DNA from: Tropicibacter sp. R16_0
GTDB taxonomy: Bacteria > Pseudomonadota > Alphaproteobacteria > Rhodobacterales > Rhodobacteraceae
Length of the DNA: 64,000 bases
Direction of reading: 5' to 3'
Assembly (NCBI RefSeq): GCF_017743935.1
Contig: NZ_JAGHRE010000001.1
Location: 541,683-605,682 of the forward strand
The notes below the pieces were generated by a model, which worked only from the letters and a program-made list of their open reading frames with translations, had not been told where the DNA came from and searched no databases. This document shows, one piece after another, positions 8,974 to 18,680 of the stretch (its first letter is position 1; each line of letters begins with the position of its first letter). The translations under genes were made by a program, and so were the position numbers.

Positions 8974-9942
8974 ATGCGCATTGTCATAGCAGGAGCCGGA
9001 AGCATCGGCTGTTTCACAGGGGGGCTGCTGGCAGCGGCGGGTCAGCCAATCACACTGCTGGGGCGCGCGCGCATCCTTGATCAGATCCGCGAGCACGGCC
9101 TGACGGTCACGGACTTTTCGGGCCTGCAGCAAACGGTTCAAGCCAGTGATCTCAGGCTGAGCGATGATCCGAGTTGTCTTGCCGAGGCGGATCTGGTGAT
9201 CGTCACGGTCAAATCCGGCGCGACCGAGGATATGGCCCGCCTGATTGCCGAATACGCGCCCGCAGACGCTCCGGTCCTGTCGTGGCAGAACGGGATCGAA
9301 AACGCGGTCACGTTGCGCGCCATCCTGACGGGCCGTGACGTGCGTGCAGGTATGGTGCCCTTCAACGTTGTCCCATCGGAAGCGGGTTTTCACCGGGCCA
9401 CGTCGGGGGACATCGTGATCGAGCAGGGGCCAGGCAATCTGGGGAAAACCCTCAGCGTGCCGCATCTCTCGGTGACCGAAAGCGACCGGATCGAGGCGGT
9501 GCAGTGGGGCAAGCTGGTCATCAACCTTAACAACGCGCTGAATGCGCTCAGCGGTCTGACCTTGCAGCAACAACTCCTGGATCAGGAATGGCGCCGCGTG
9601 ATGGCCGATCAGATGGCCGAGGCGTTGAACGTATTGCGGCGTTCTGGCTTGGACGTGGCCTCAACAACACCTCTGCCTGCTTGGATGACGCCCCATATCC
9701 TGCGATTGCCAACACCATTGTTCAGCCGGATCGCGGCCAAGATGCTTACGATCGATCCATCTGCGCGAACGTCGATGGCATATGATCTGATGGCGGGACG
9801 CCCGACCGAGATCGACAGCCTGCAGGGCGAAATCATGCGTCTGGGGCGCAAGGCTGGGGTGGTCACCCCGATCTGCAGCAGGGTGGCCAAACTGATTGAA
9901 ACGGCAGAGCCTCCGCTGACGGCAAGCGAGGTCAGAGGCTAA
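8974..9942 (+). CDS. panE: 2-dehydropantoate 2-reductase (ApbA/PanE family)
   Basis: 322 residues. N-terminal Rossmann fold with MRIVIAGAGSIGCFTGGLLA (dinucleotide loop GAGSIG), then ARAGMVPFNVV and the C-terminal helical domain with KLVINLNNALNALSG, the conserved lysine/asparagine region of ketopantoate reductases. Known activity: NADPH-dependent reduction of ketopantoate to pantoate for pantothenate/CoA. Paralogues of this family act on other 2-oxo acids, so the exact substrate is not certain. A GTG at 8911 would add 21 residues, but GGAGGGGAG at 8957-8965 clearly serves ATG 8974. Confidence 0.88.
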   Translation: MRIVIAGAGSIGCFTGGLLAAAGQPITLLGRARILDQIREHGLTVTDFSGLQQTVQASDLRLSDDPSCLAEADLVIVTVKSGATEDMARLIAEYAPADAPVLSWQNGIENAVTLRAILTGRDVRAGMVPFNVVPSEAGFHRATSGDIVIEQGPGNLGKTLSVPHLSVTESDRIEAVQWGKLVINLNNALNALSGLTLQQQLLDQEWRRVMADQMAEALNVLRRSGLDVASTTPLPAWMTPHILRLPTPLFSRIAAKMLTIDPSARTSMAYDLMAGRPTEIDSLQGEIMRLGRKAGVVTPICSRVAKLIETAEPPLTASEVRG

Positions 9943-9952
9943 CCCGTCCGGA

Positions 9953-11431
9953 TCAAAGCATCAGCGAAAGCAGCCAGAATATGCTGGCCGACATGAGCGC
10001 AGCAGCAGGAACCGTGATAACCCAGGCCGCCACGATGGTCATGAAATGTGAGCGACGGACCAGTTTGCGGCGGCGTCGTTCCTCACGCGCGATGCGTTTT
10101 TCGGCTGGGCGATTGGCGCTGGATTTCTGTAGCCGGCGCTCCATGTGCCACTCGCGATAAAAGCCCACGCCAAACACGCCACCAACCGCGATATGGGTTG
10201 AGCTGACCGGCAGGCCCAACCAGCTTGCGACGATCACGGTGATGGCGGCGGACAGGGCGACGCAATAAGCGCGCATCGGGTTCAGCTTGGTGATCTGACT
10301 GCCCACCATGCGGATCAGCTTGGGACCAAACAGAAACAGACCAAACGAAATACCAAAGGCGCCGATGACCATAACCCAGGTGGGGATTGAAACCTTGGCG
10401 GCAAAGTCCCCGAATTCGGTGGCGTGGACAATGGCCGCGAGCGGACCGACTGCGTTGGCCACATCATTGGCGCCATGGGCAAAGCTGAGCAGCGCGGCCG
10501 AAACCACCAGCGGCAGGCCAAAGAGTGTTTTGACCGATTTGTTACGGTTCTCCAGCCCCTCGGATTGGCGGCGGATCAAGGGCACGCACAGCGCCCAGAC
10601 CGCGAGGCCACCGACCACCCCGATCAACAGGGCAACTTCCAGCTCGATCTTGACGATCCGCTTGAGGCCCTTGACCGCGAGATAGGCGGAAAAGGCGCCC
10701 GCCATGACGCCCACCAGGATCGGAACCCAGCGGCGCGACGCGGCAATTTTGTCGTCCTGATACAGGATGCGGGCCTTGATCAACGCCAGGAAGGCGGCGG
10801 CGATGGCGCCCCCCAGAACAGGCGAGATCACCCAGCTGGCTGCAATCTTGCCCATCGTCGGCCAGCTGACGGCGGTCATGCCTGCGGCCGCGATGCCCGC
10901 GCCCATGACCCCACCGACCACCGAATGGGTGGTGGACACCGGGGCACCAACCCAAGTGGCCAGGTTGACCCACAGGGCTGACGAAATCAGGGCAGCCATC
11001 ATCGCCCAGATGAAGATCTCGCTGCTTTGCATGCCCGTCGGGTCGATGATCCCTTTGGAAATGGTCGAAACTACATCCCCACCGGCGAGCAAGGCTCCGG
11101 CGCTTTCTGCGATGGCAGCAATTGCAATGGCGCCACCCATGGTCAGCGCGTTGGCCCCAACGGCAGGGCCCATGTTGTTGGCAACGTCATTGGCGCCGAT
11201 GTTGATTGCCATATAGGCGCCAAAGGCTGCGGCAGCGGCAATGATCAGGCTCCCGGATGTGGTGCCAAAGGCAAGCATGGCAACCAGTGCAGCAATCACC
11301 ATGAACGCCAGCGCAATCCCAGGTCCGACCAGGGGCCGCGCAACATAGGCTGTCGCCATCTCGACCCGCGAAATACGGTTCAAGTCGCGATCAAGTGTCG
11401 TCCATTTGTTGCTGTTTTCTGCGTCAGCCAT
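9953..11431 (-). CDS. pit: Inorganic phosphate transporter, PiT family
   Basis: 492-residue integral membrane protein. Both PiT signatures are present: AINIGANDVANNMGPAVG in the N-terminal half and FAHGANDVANAVGPLAA in the C-terminal half, each with the invariant GANDVAN. About ten to twelve helices, with a charged cytoplasmic stretch (EWHMERRLQKSSANRPAEKR) near the C-terminus. Imports phosphate or metal-phosphate with protons across the inner membrane. No PhoU-like partner is next to it; it faces the panE-like gene tail to tail with a 10-base gap. Confidence 0.94.
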   Translation of the reverse strand: MADAENSNKWTTLDRDLNRISRVEMATAYVARPLVGPGIALAFMVIAALVAMLAFGTTSGSLIIAAAAAFGAYMAINIGANDVANNMGPAVGANALTMGGAIAIAAIAESAGALLAGGDVVSTISKGIIDPTGMQSSEIFIWAMMAALISSALWVNLATWVGAPVSTTHSVVGGVMGAGIAAAGMTAVSWPTMGKIAASWVISPVLGGAIAAAFLALIKARILYQDDKIAASRRWVPILVGVMAGAFSAYLAVKGLKRIVKIELEVALLIGVVGGLAVWALCVPLIRRQSEGLENRNKSVKTLFGLPLVVSAALLSFAHGANDVANAVGPLAAIVHATEFGDFAAKVSIPTWVMVIGAFGISFGLFLFGPKLIRMVGSQITKLNPMRAYCVALSAAITVIVASWLGLPVSSTHIAVGGVFGVGFYREWHMERRLQKSSANRPAEKRIAREERRRRKLVRRSHFMTIVAAWVITVPAAALMSASIFWLLSLML

Positions 11432-11522
11432 TTGTCTGCCGTCTATTGTGAGTGTCGCGCGGCCAATTAGAGGCTGAATGCGACAGACGCAAGTCGGCTG
11501 TCATAAAACAGTCGTGAAACTG

Positions 11523-11981
11523 TTACAAATCGAGCAGAATGGCCTGCAATTGGGGTTCTCGCACCAGATTTGCGGCCTCTTCGGGCGGAACCCACTGGCG
11601 CTTGCGTTGACCAACCTCGGGGTAGTCGTCCGCCAGCTTGGACACTTCGATCCGGTAGACTTCGGTTTCGACCGGTACAGCCAGGCCGTTGCCTTTGATC
11701 TTGTCATAGCTATAGCGCCCGACCGGTTCTTTGTCGGTTTGTGTGCCTTGCACACCGGCCTCTTCCCAGGCCTCCTGCAGCGCGGTTTCGGGGCCGTTGA
11801 GCCCGTCAATCGGCCATCCCTTGGGCACGATCCAGCGGCCGGTGCCGCGGCTGGTGATCAGCAGAACCTCTTTCCCGGTCGCCCCATCCCGCGTGCACAG
11901 CGCCGCCACCTGCACCCGCTTGGGGCGCAGGAAAAAAGGTCTCACAACCTCTTCCCAGGCTTTGATCAGTGCATCTGTCAT
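11523..11981 (-). CDS. Nudix hydrolase (DIPP-like)
   Basis: 152 residues. The Nudix box is recognisable as VPKGWPIDGLNGPE followed by ALQEAWEEAGV; the E-x-x-E-E-x-G core is intact. The arginine that normally precedes the first glutamate is a glutamine here. The N-terminal RPKRVQVAALCTRD and the insertion in the box resemble the diphosphoinositol-polyphosphate / diadenosine-polyphosphate subgroup common in alphaproteobacteria. Substrate not determinable. Monocistronic on the minus strand, between pit and the divergent gnd. Confidence 0.88.
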   Translation of the reverse strand: MTDALIKAWEEVVRPFFLRPKRVQVAALCTRDGATGKEVLLITSRGTGRWIVPKGWPIDGLNGPETALQEAWEEAGVQGTQTDKEPVGRYSYDKIKGNGLAVPVETEVYRIEVSKLADDYPEVGQRKRQWVPPEEAANLVREPQLQAILLDL

Positions 11982-12143
11982 GGTTCACGCTCGATCATGC
12001 TGCATTCTGTCACAGCAGTTCCAAAGGAATATAGGGAATGTAGCATTACTTACAATGCCCATTATTTGTTCGACTTTTCGGCGTCTTGCGTCTGTCGCGG
12101 GGATGGCGCACTTTTGGCGGGCTGAGTTGGTGAGAGGTGGTGC

Positions 12144-13559
12144 ATGGCACAACAACGGGCGGAGGCGTCGTCAGGAACCTTGGCGCAAGTCGGGGTGTAC
12201 GGTTTGGGAACGATGGGCAGCGCCCTGGCGTTGAACCTCGCGGACCAGGGCATCCGCATCGCCGTCAGCAACCGCGAGGCGGAGTGGATCAACCCGTTCC
12301 TTGAGGAGGCCGGGCCGCTGTCGTCGCGTATCACCGGAGCGGCCGAGTTAAGCGAATTCGTGGCTGCGATTTCCTCGCCCCGGGTGATTGTCTTGATGAT
12401 CCCATCCGGCGGACCCGTGGACGACATGATCGCCCGATTGTCCCCTTTGCTGGATGCGGATGATACAGTTGTTGATGCAGGCAACGCAGATTTCAACGAG
12501 ACCCGCCGCAGAACGGCCGAAGCCAAGACGTTCCACCTTGTCGGCATGGGGGTGTCGGGCGGAGAAGAGGGCGCACGCCACGGCCCATCAATGATGGTCG
12601 GCGGTTCCGATCACAGTTGGCGACAGCTCCAGCCCCTGCTGGAACCGATTGCCGCCAAGTTTCAGGACGATCCCTGTGTGGCTCATGTGGGTCCGGATGG
12701 GGCAGGCCATTTCGTCAAGACGGTGCACAATGGCATCGAATATGCCGATATGCAGATGATCGCCGAGGTTTATGGCGTGCTGCGGGATGGACAGGGGTGG
12801 GAGGCCCCGCAGATCGGCACGCTGTTTGCGAACTGGACCACAGGCAAGCTGGCGTCATTCCTGGTCGAGACCACGGCCAAAGTGCTGCAGGTGAGTGATC
12901 CTGAGAGCGGCAAGCCATTGGTCGACATGATCAGGGATCAGGCCGGGCAAAAGGGCACTGGCCGCTGGACGGTGATCGAGGCGTTGAAGCTGGGCCAATC
13001 CGCAAGCGCGATCGAGGCCGCTGTTGGCGCGCGCGCCTGGTCGTCGGTGAAATCCGCGCGCCTGGCCGCTGCGACGCAATTTCCCGGCGTGGGGCAGGTG
13101 GAACTGGATCCGGCGACGCTGGAAAACGCGCTCTTTGCCGGTCGCGTGTTGGCGCATCTGCAAGGGTTCGAGGTTCTGCGCGCGGCCTCGGCCGAGTTTG
13201 ATTGGTCCTTGGATTTGGCCCGTATTGCCGAGATCTGGCGGGCGGGTTGCATCATCCGCTCCAGCTTGCTGGATGATCTGGCGCCGTTGCTGCGCCAGAC
13301 ACCTCAACGGCCCGTGTTGCTGGCGGATGGGATGGCTGATTTGTTGGCACCTGCGATCCCGGCCTTGCGGCAAGTGGTGGGAACGGCGATTGCGGCTGGG
13401 CTTCCGGTTCCGGCCTTGTCTGCGGGATTGGCGTGGTTCGACACGGCGCGTCAGGGCACTGGTACCGCCAACCTGATTCAGGCGCAGCGGGATGCCTTTG
13501 GCGTGCACGGGTTCGAGCGTATGGACATGCCGGGCAAACATCATGGCGATTGGGGATAG
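12144..13559 (+). CDS. gnd: 6-phosphogluconate dehydrogenase, decarboxylating
   Basis: 471 residues, the normal length of the long-form enzyme. Rossmann motif GVYGLGTMGSALALNLA at 17-33, the substrate motif GMGVSGGEEGARHGPSMM, the catalytic lysine/histidine segment HFVKTVHNGIEYADMQ, and the C-terminal tail rich in HGFERMD. It converts 6-phosphogluconate to ribulose-5-phosphate with NADP in the oxidative pentose phosphate pathway. GAGAGG seven bases upstream supports ATG 12144. Only nine bases separate it from the following SDR gene, so the two are likely co-transcribed. Confidence 0.95.
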   Translation: MAQQRAEASSGTLAQVGVYGLGTMGSALALNLADQGIRIAVSNREAEWINPFLEEAGPLSSRITGAAELSEFVAAISSPRVIVLMIPSGGPVDDMIARLSPLLDADDTVVDAGNADFNETRRRTAEAKTFHLVGMGVSGGEEGARHGPSMMVGGSDHSWRQLQPLLEPIAAKFQDDPCVAHVGPDGAGHFVKTVHNGIEYADMQMIAEVYGVLRDGQGWEAPQIGTLFANWTTGKLASFLVETTAKVLQVSDPESGKPLVDMIRDQAGQKGTGRWTVIEALKLGQSASAIEAAVGARAWSSVKSARLAAATQFPGVGQVELDPATLENALFAGRVLAHLQGFEVLRAASAEFDWSLDLARIAEIWRAGCIIRSSLLDDLAPLLRQTPQRPVLLADGMADLLAPAIPALRQVVGTAIAAGLPVPALSAGLAWFDTARQGTGTANLIQAQRDAFGVHGFERMDMPGKHHGDWG

Positions 13560-13568
13560 AGACGGAAC

Positions 13569-14318
13569 ATGAAAACTGCATTGGTAACCGGCGCCGCGCG
13601 CGGCATTGGGCTGGCGACTTCACGACAACTGACGGAACAGGGCTGGCGGGTGATCATGCTGGACCGCGATGCCGAAGCTCTGGCCGAGGCCGTTCACAGC
13701 GTCGAAGGGGCGGTGGCCTGTGAGGCGGATGTTTCAAACCCCGAGGATGCCACGCGCGTGGCCGATTGGCTGGGGGTTGAATTCGGGCGTCTGGACGGGT
13801 TGGTGAACAACGCGGGTGTGGCTGATTTCGGCCCGATCCGCGAGACCAGTTTCGAGCGGTGGAAGACTGTCATGGCGACGAACCTGGACGGACCGTTCCT
13901 GATGACGCAGGCGCTGACTGGGCTGTTGGCCGAGGGTGATGGCGGTGCGGTGGTCAACATCACCTCGATCTCGGGCCTGCGCGCGTCAACCCTGCGGGTG
14001 GCCTATGGCACGTCCAAGGCGGGGCTGGCGCAGTTGACCTTGCAGCAAGCCGCGGAACTGGGCGAGCTTGGCATTCGTGTCAACGCCGTGGCACCGGGCC
14101 CGGTGGACACCAAGCTGGCGCTGGCGGTGCACACGCCCGACATCCGCGCGGCCTATCACGATGCCATCCCTTTGAACCGCTATGGTCGCGAGGATGAGAT
14201 TGCCGCGGCCATCACGTTCCTTTTGAGCGATAAGGCGAGCTATATCACCGGCCAGATCCTGGCAGCTGACGGCGGGTTTCAGGCAACAGGGATCGGCTTG
14301 CCAAGCCTGCGCTCGTAG
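13569..14318 (+). CDS. SDR family NAD(P)-dependent oxidoreductase
   Basis: 249-residue classical short-chain dehydrogenase. Cofactor loop TGAARGIG at 8-15, structural NNAG (VNNAGVADFG), catalytic serine in NITSISGLRAS and the Y-x-x-x-K pair in AYGTSKAGLAQ. The end IAAAITFLLSDKASYITG-x-x-L-x-x-DGG is typical. Nine bases after gnd, suggesting a sugar or polyol oxidoreductase role, but this is inference from neighbourhood only. A copy of the dispersed GC-rich repeat follows directly after the stop. Confidence 0.9.
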   Translation: MKTALVTGAARGIGLATSRQLTEQGWRVIMLDRDAEALAEAVHSVEGAVACEADVSNPEDATRVADWLGVEFGRLDGLVNNAGVADFGPIRETSFERWKTVMATNLDGPFLMTQALTGLLAEGDGGAVVNITSISGLRASTLRVAYGTSKAGLAQLTLQQAAELGELGIRVNAVAPGPVDTKLALAVHTPDIRAAYHDAIPLNRYGREDEIAAAITFLLSDKASYITGQILAADGGFQATGIGLPSLRS

Positions 14319-14396
14319 CGCTCCCGCCCGTCGGGACACGCATCAAAGATGCACGCCCTCCCGTTGGGCCGGGCAGCGCGCCTGCGGCGCGCTGCG
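14319..14396 (+). repeat. Dispersed GC-rich structured repeat
   Basis: Starts CTCCCGCCCGTCGGG, contains the small dyad GCATC-AAA-GATGC (14340-14352), then CTCCCGTTGGGCCGGGC and ends with the 8-bp stem CAGCGCGC/GCGCGCTG. The same blocks occur at 20951, 45896 and, reversed, at 8821. Lies between the stops of the SDR gene and hrpB. Confidence 0.8.
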
Positions 14397-14422
14397 GTTG
14401 TGTCCAGTGGCTCGTTGTGCGC

Positions 14423-16873
14423 TCATTTTCTACGTTTGGCGCGCAAGGTGGGGTCCTCTTGGGTGGGGTCTTCGGGCCAGGGGTGTTTGGGATATTGCGC
14501 CCGCATATCCTTGCGCACATCCGAATAGGATCCGGTCCAGAATCCGGGAAGATCGCGGGTGATCTGGATTGGGCGTTGTGCGGGCGACAGCAGTGTAATC
14601 TTCAGGGGCACCCCGCCGCTGGTGGGATGCCGCGTCACCCCGAACATCTCTTGCAGGCGGACCTGGATCTCGGGATTTCCGTCGGCATCATAGTCGATGG
14701 CGATCTTGCGGCCCAAGGGGGTGACAAATTTTGACGGCACCAGGCGATCAAGCGTCTGCGTCTGATCCCAACTGAGCGCCGCTTGCAGCGCAGGCAGCGG
14801 GTCGAACCGTTTCCAGTCTTCGGCGTTGCGCACTCCGGTGAGCATCGGCAGCAGCCAATCCTCGAGCGCGGCCATCAGCCCGTCGTGTGAGAAATCCGGC
14901 ATCGCGGCCCCGTCCGCGCGCGCCAACTCCACTCGTGCGGCCAGCCGTGCGGCGGGTCCGTCCAGACGAAGCCCCAGATCATGCACGCCGTCCAGCATGG
15001 CCAAGGCAACCGCATCCGGCGGCACATCCTTCCAGATGCGGTCATCCAGAGCGATGGACCCGAAACACTCGCGCCTGCGGGCCACCACCCGGCGCTCGCG
15101 TTTCGACCATTCGCAATGATCGACCCATGCGATTTGATCGGCAAAGAGGGTTCGGACCTCGCCCTCGGAGATCCGTGCAGCCAATCTGACGCGCGCCTCG
15201 CGGGGGTTGCCGTCGGTGTCGAGCGCAACGATCAGCGGTGCTGCGGCCAGAGTGTCGCTGTCCTCCATCACTACGCCCTTGCCGCCCGACAGGACATAGC
15301 GCGCCGCGTCGCCTTTGCGGCGCTGCCCAATACGATCAGGGTAGGCAAGTGCGGCCATGGCGGCTGGGGACAATTCTGTGTCTTGGGTTCGTGTCAGGGC
15401 GCGCAGACGTTTGGCCTCGGCCCGGACGCGATCAAGCACGCCAAAGTTCAGCTGATAAGTCCGCTTGCGCTGAAACGCTTTTGGATCGCGCAAAGCCTCG
15501 AGTCGCAGGGTCAGATCTGTGGGGGGCCCTCGCAGAGGGTCGCGTTCGGCGAGAAGCGCGGCCAAGGGGGCCGCTGCTTGTCCCGCAGTTACCAACATAT
15601 GCGCCAATCGCGGATGCAAGGGCAGGGCGGCCAGCGCCCGGCCGTGGTCGGTCATCCGGTGGGAGGTGTCCAAAGCGCCCAGCATCTGCAACAGTGTGCG
15701 TGCCTCGGCCAAAGCACCGGGGGGCGGGGGTGTCAGGAACGCCAGATCACCGGCATCCGCGCCCCAAAGCGCCAGTTCCAATGCAAGCCCGGTCAGATCG
15801 GCGGCTTCGATTTCGGCAGGGGGATAGGCAAAGAGTGCGCCTTCCTCTCCCTTGGTCCAGAGGCGATAGCACACACCGGCAGCCACACGGCCTGCGCGGC
15901 CCGCACGTTGGGTGGCCTCGGCCCGGGTCACGCGTTCGGTTACCAGCCGCGACATGCCCGAGCCAGGATCGAACCGGGCGCGGCGGGCCTGACCCATGTC
16001 GACCACGACGCGGATGTCCTGGATGGTGAGCGAGGTTTCGGCAATCGACGTTGCTAGCACCACCTTTCGACCTGATTTGACCGGGGCAATAGCGGCACGC
16101 TGGTCAGCGAAGGGCATCGCACCAAACAGCGGTCGGACGGGGCAATCACCGGGCAGCCGCCCGTTCAAGGCCCCCTCGGCGCGGCGGATCTCTCCTTCGC
16201 CTGGCAGAAACACCAGAATGCCACCACCTTCGGCCCGCGTGTCACGCTCGGCTTGTATCACCAGATCCACCAGCGCATCCAACTTGCGCGCCTTGGGCGG
16301 CAACGGTCGGTCGAGCCAACGTGTTTCGACAGGGAAACTGCGCCCTTCGGATGTGACCAACGGCGCGCCCATCAGCTCGGCAACCGGTCCGGCGTCGAGT
16401 GTCGCGGACATCGCGATCAGCATCAGGTCGTCGCGCAGGGCCTCGGCAACTTCCAAGCTCAAGGCCAGGCCAAGATCGGCGTTCAAAGAGCGTTCGTGAA
16501 ATTCGTCAAACAAGATCGCACTGACGCCGGGCAGGTCTGGTTCGGATTGCAGCATCCGGGTCAGGATACCCTCGGTCACAACCTCGATCCGGGTCGCCTT
16601 CGTGGTTTTGGAGTCGCCCCGAATCCGGTAACCAACGGTCTGCCCAACGGGCTCGCCCAGGGTTTGCGCCATCCGCTCGGCGGCCGCACGAGCGGCCAGG
16701 CGGCGGGGCTCCAGCATGATGATCCGCCCGTCGCACAGCTCCGCCTCGAGCATCGCAAGGGGGACGCGCGTGGTTTTGCCCGCGCCGGGCGGGGCTTGCA
16801 GCACGGCACGGCCCGTGCGGCGCAAGGCGTCAATCAGGTCGGGCAGGGCGTCTTCGATGGGGAGCTTGCTCAT
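14423..16873 (-). CDS. hrpB: ATP-dependent helicase HrpB
   Basis: 816 residues, normal for HrpB. DEAH-box helicase core: Walker A QAPPGAGKTTRVPL at about 26-39, motif II as DEFHERSLNADLG, motif III SATLD, and motif VI region RAGRAGRVAAGVCYRLW. The C-terminal HrpB-specific domain ends with PVQITRDLPGFWTGSY-like sequence (here RPIQITRDLPGFWTGSYSDV). RNA/DNA helicase of unclear cellular role in bacteria. Monocistronic leftward gene; 32 bases separate its start from the stop of the DUF3108 gene on the same strand. Confidence 0.95.
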   Translation of the reverse strand: MSKLPIEDALPDLIDALRRTGRAVLQAPPGAGKTTRVPLAMLEAELCDGRIIMLEPRRLAARAAAERMAQTLGEPVGQTVGYRIRGDSKTTKATRIEVVTEGILTRMLQSEPDLPGVSAILFDEFHERSLNADLGLALSLEVAEALRDDLMLIAMSATLDAGPVAELMGAPLVTSEGRSFPVETRWLDRPLPPKARKLDALVDLVIQAERDTRAEGGGILVFLPGEGEIRRAEGALNGRLPGDCPVRPLFGAMPFADQRAAIAPVKSGRKVVLATSIAETSLTIQDIRVVVDMGQARRARFDPGSGMSRLVTERVTRAEATQRAGRAGRVAAGVCYRLWTKGEEGALFAYPPAEIEAADLTGLALELALWGADAGDLAFLTPPPPGALAEARTLLQMLGALDTSHRMTDHGRALAALPLHPRLAHMLVTAGQAAAPLAALLAERDPLRGPPTDLTLRLEALRDPKAFQRKRTYQLNFGVLDRVRAEAKRLRALTRTQDTELSPAAMAALAYPDRIGQRRKGDAARYVLSGGKGVVMEDSDTLAAAPLIVALDTDGNPREARVRLAARISEGEVRTLFADQIAWVDHCEWSKRERRVVARRRECFGSIALDDRIWKDVPPDAVALAMLDGVHDLGLRLDGPAARLAARVELARADGAAMPDFSHDGLMAALEDWLLPMLTGVRNAEDWKRFDPLPALQAALSWDQTQTLDRLVPSKFVTPLGRKIAIDYDADGNPEIQVRLQEMFGVTRHPTSGGVPLKITLLSPAQRPIQITRDLPGFWTGSYSDVRKDMRAQYPKHPWPEDPTQEDPTLRAKRRK

Positions 16874-16905
16874 GCCCGCCTTATCGCCAAAGCAGGCGAC
16901 GGCGT

Positions 16906-17622
16906 CTAGCGTCGGGTCAGAATGGCGGTGCCCCGAGAGCTGGTGACGCGCGCTTCTTGCACCCGCATCAAGGGGCCGGAGGGGACATAGGTCAGCTCAT
17001 AGCTGGAATTGCGCCCCTGCCGCAGCTGCTTGGCCGAATAGCCGCCCAAGCGTCGAAACTGGCCAGTACATATCACGTTGTCGCCGTCATCGCGGCGTCC
17101 GGTCATAAAGGCTATGGTGCGGCGCGCGCCGTCAAAGATCGGTTGGTTCAGCGTGCACAGGCCTGCACGGGGCTGATCACGCAGGGCGATGAACATCGCG
17201 GTCAGCGGATCAACGGTGTCGGTCTGCGCGGTGGCATCCAGAACCTCGGCGTCTTCGGTACCAAGCTTGCCACCCGTGAGCAGCGGAAAGCCCGAAGAAT
17301 AGTCGATCTGGGCTTCAGATTTGCGTCGCCCCGTCTGAACCCGCTCGGCATAGCGTGCCGGGACAAAGCTATCGCCCGACTTTTGCCCCTTGGCGGACAT
17401 CGTGAACCAGATGCGCCCAAGCTGTTTGACCAGACCTGTCGTCTCGAATTTTGAAGTCACGGAATAGCTGCTGCTACGCTCCTGGCCCGCGATGCGAAAT
17501 TCACCGATCTTCACGCCCCAGGCCTGCACATCAAAGAGCGCATCGGTGTCTGCAGCCCGGGCAGAATGGGTGCCAAACAGGGGCAGGACCATGAGGGTAA
17601 AGGTAATGCGGCGAAGATACAT
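16906..17622 (-). CDS. DUF3108 domain-containing secreted protein
   Basis: 238 residues. Residues 1-22 (MYLRRITFTLMVLPLFGTHSARA) look like a Sec signal peptide with an A-x-A cleavage site. The mature part, starting ADTDALFDVQAWGVKIGEF, fits DUF3108, a beta-rich periplasmic domain of unknown function. A TTG at 17640 would extend it by six residues, but GAAGGGG lies in that stretch as the ribosome site of ATG 17622. Upstream it is divergent to meaB with an 80-base gap; downstream is hrpB. No function is proposed. Confidence 0.82.
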   Translation of the reverse strand: MYLRRITFTLMVLPLFGTHSARAADTDALFDVQAWGVKIGEFRIAGQERSSSYSVTSKFETTGLVKQLGRIWFTMSAKGQKSGDSFVPARYAERVQTGRRKSEAQIDYSSGFPLLTGGKLGTEDAEVLDATAQTDTVDPLTAMFIALRDQPRAGLCTLNQPIFDGARRTIAFMTGRRDDGDNVICTGQFRRLGGYSAKQLRQGRNSSYELTYVPSGPLMRVQEARVTSSRGTAILTRR

Positions 17623-17702
17623 ATTGTGAAACCCCTTCAAACTCTGGACAAAGCAACCCGCTCGGCGTCAAGTAGCGCAAATTGAATAAGGGTCGAACCA
17701 TC

Positions 17703-18680
17703 ATGGACATCGCACAGCTGGGTGACAAGATTCTGACAGGTGATCGTCGGGCTTTGGCGCGCGCGATCACACTGGTGGAAAGTGGGCGCGCAGATCACCG
17801 AGCACAAGCCACAGCCTTGCTGGAACAGCTGAGTTCCGCGCGGCGACAAGCGATGCGGATTGGCCTGTCGGGAACACCAGGGGTGGGCAAATCCACGTTC
17901 ATCGAAGCCTTTGGCATGCATCTGGTGGGGCAGGGGTTGCGCGTTGCGGTTCTGGCCGTCGATCCCAGCTCGTCCCGCTCGGGTGGGTCGATCCTGGGCG
18001 ACAAAACCCGGATGGAGCGGTTGAGCCGCGAGCGGAACGCGTTTATCCGCCCGTCCCCGAGCCAGACCCATCTGGGCGGTGTGGCACGGCGCACGCGTGA
18101 AGCCGTTGCCTTGTGCGAGGCGGCGGGGTTCGACGTCGTGCTGATCGAGACGGTGGGTGTAGGTCAGTCAGAGACGGTTGTGGCCGAGATGTCGGATCTG
18201 TTCCTGTTGCTGTTGGCCCCGGCCGGCGGTGATGAGTTGCAGGGGGTCAAACGCGGCATCATGGAAATGGCAGACCTGATTCTCATCAACAAGGCCGATG
18301 GTGATCTGAAACCGGCGGCCACCCGTACCTGTGCCGATTACGCGGGGGCCTTGCGCCTGCTGCGCAAACGTCCGCAAGATCCAAAAGAGTTTCCCAAGGC
18401 CATGATGGTCTCGGCCCTGCAAGAGGACGGTCTGGTCACAGCCTGGGACGAGATGCAGGCGCTGATCAACTGGCGCAAGGAAAACGGGTTCTGGGAGGCG
18501 ACCCGCGCAAATCAGGCCCGCTATTGGTTCGACCAAGAGGTCCGTCAGGCCCTGTTGGCGAGACTGGATACGCCAGATGCACGCGCTATGATGGACCGGT
18601 TAAGTAGCAATGTCGCAGACGGTACCATGAGCCCTTCGGCTGCTGCAGATCAAATGCTGAGGGGGCACCTGAAAGTTTGA
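17703..18680 (+). CDS. meaB: Methylmalonyl-CoA mutase-associated GTPase MeaB
   Basis: 325-residue G3E-family GTPase that loads and protects adenosylcobalamin in methylmalonyl-CoA or ethylmalonyl-CoA mutase. P-loop GLSGTPGVGKSTFIEAFG at about 54-71, VDPSSSRSGGSILGDKTRM (base-off switch region), DVVLIETVGVGQSE and the guanine motif NKAD. A TTG at 17682 would add seven residues; ATG 17703 with AAGGG upstream is preferred. No mutase gene is in the window. The stop overlaps the probable TTG start of the next gene (TTGA), suggesting coupling. Confidence 0.94.
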   Translation: MDIAQLGDKILTGDRRALARAITLVESGRADHRAQATALLEQLSSARRQAMRIGLSGTPGVGKSTFIEAFGMHLVGQGLRVAVLAVDPSSSRSGGSILGDKTRMERLSRERNAFIRPSPSQTHLGGVARRTREAVALCEAAGFDVVLIETVGVGQSETVVAEMSDLFLLLLAPAGGDELQGVKRGIMEMADLILINKADGDLKPAATRTCADYAGALRLLRKRPQDPKEFPKAMMVSALQEDGLVTAWDEMQALINWRKENGFWEATRANQARYWFDQEVRQALLARLDTPDARAMMDRLSSNVADGTMSPSAAADQMLRGHLKV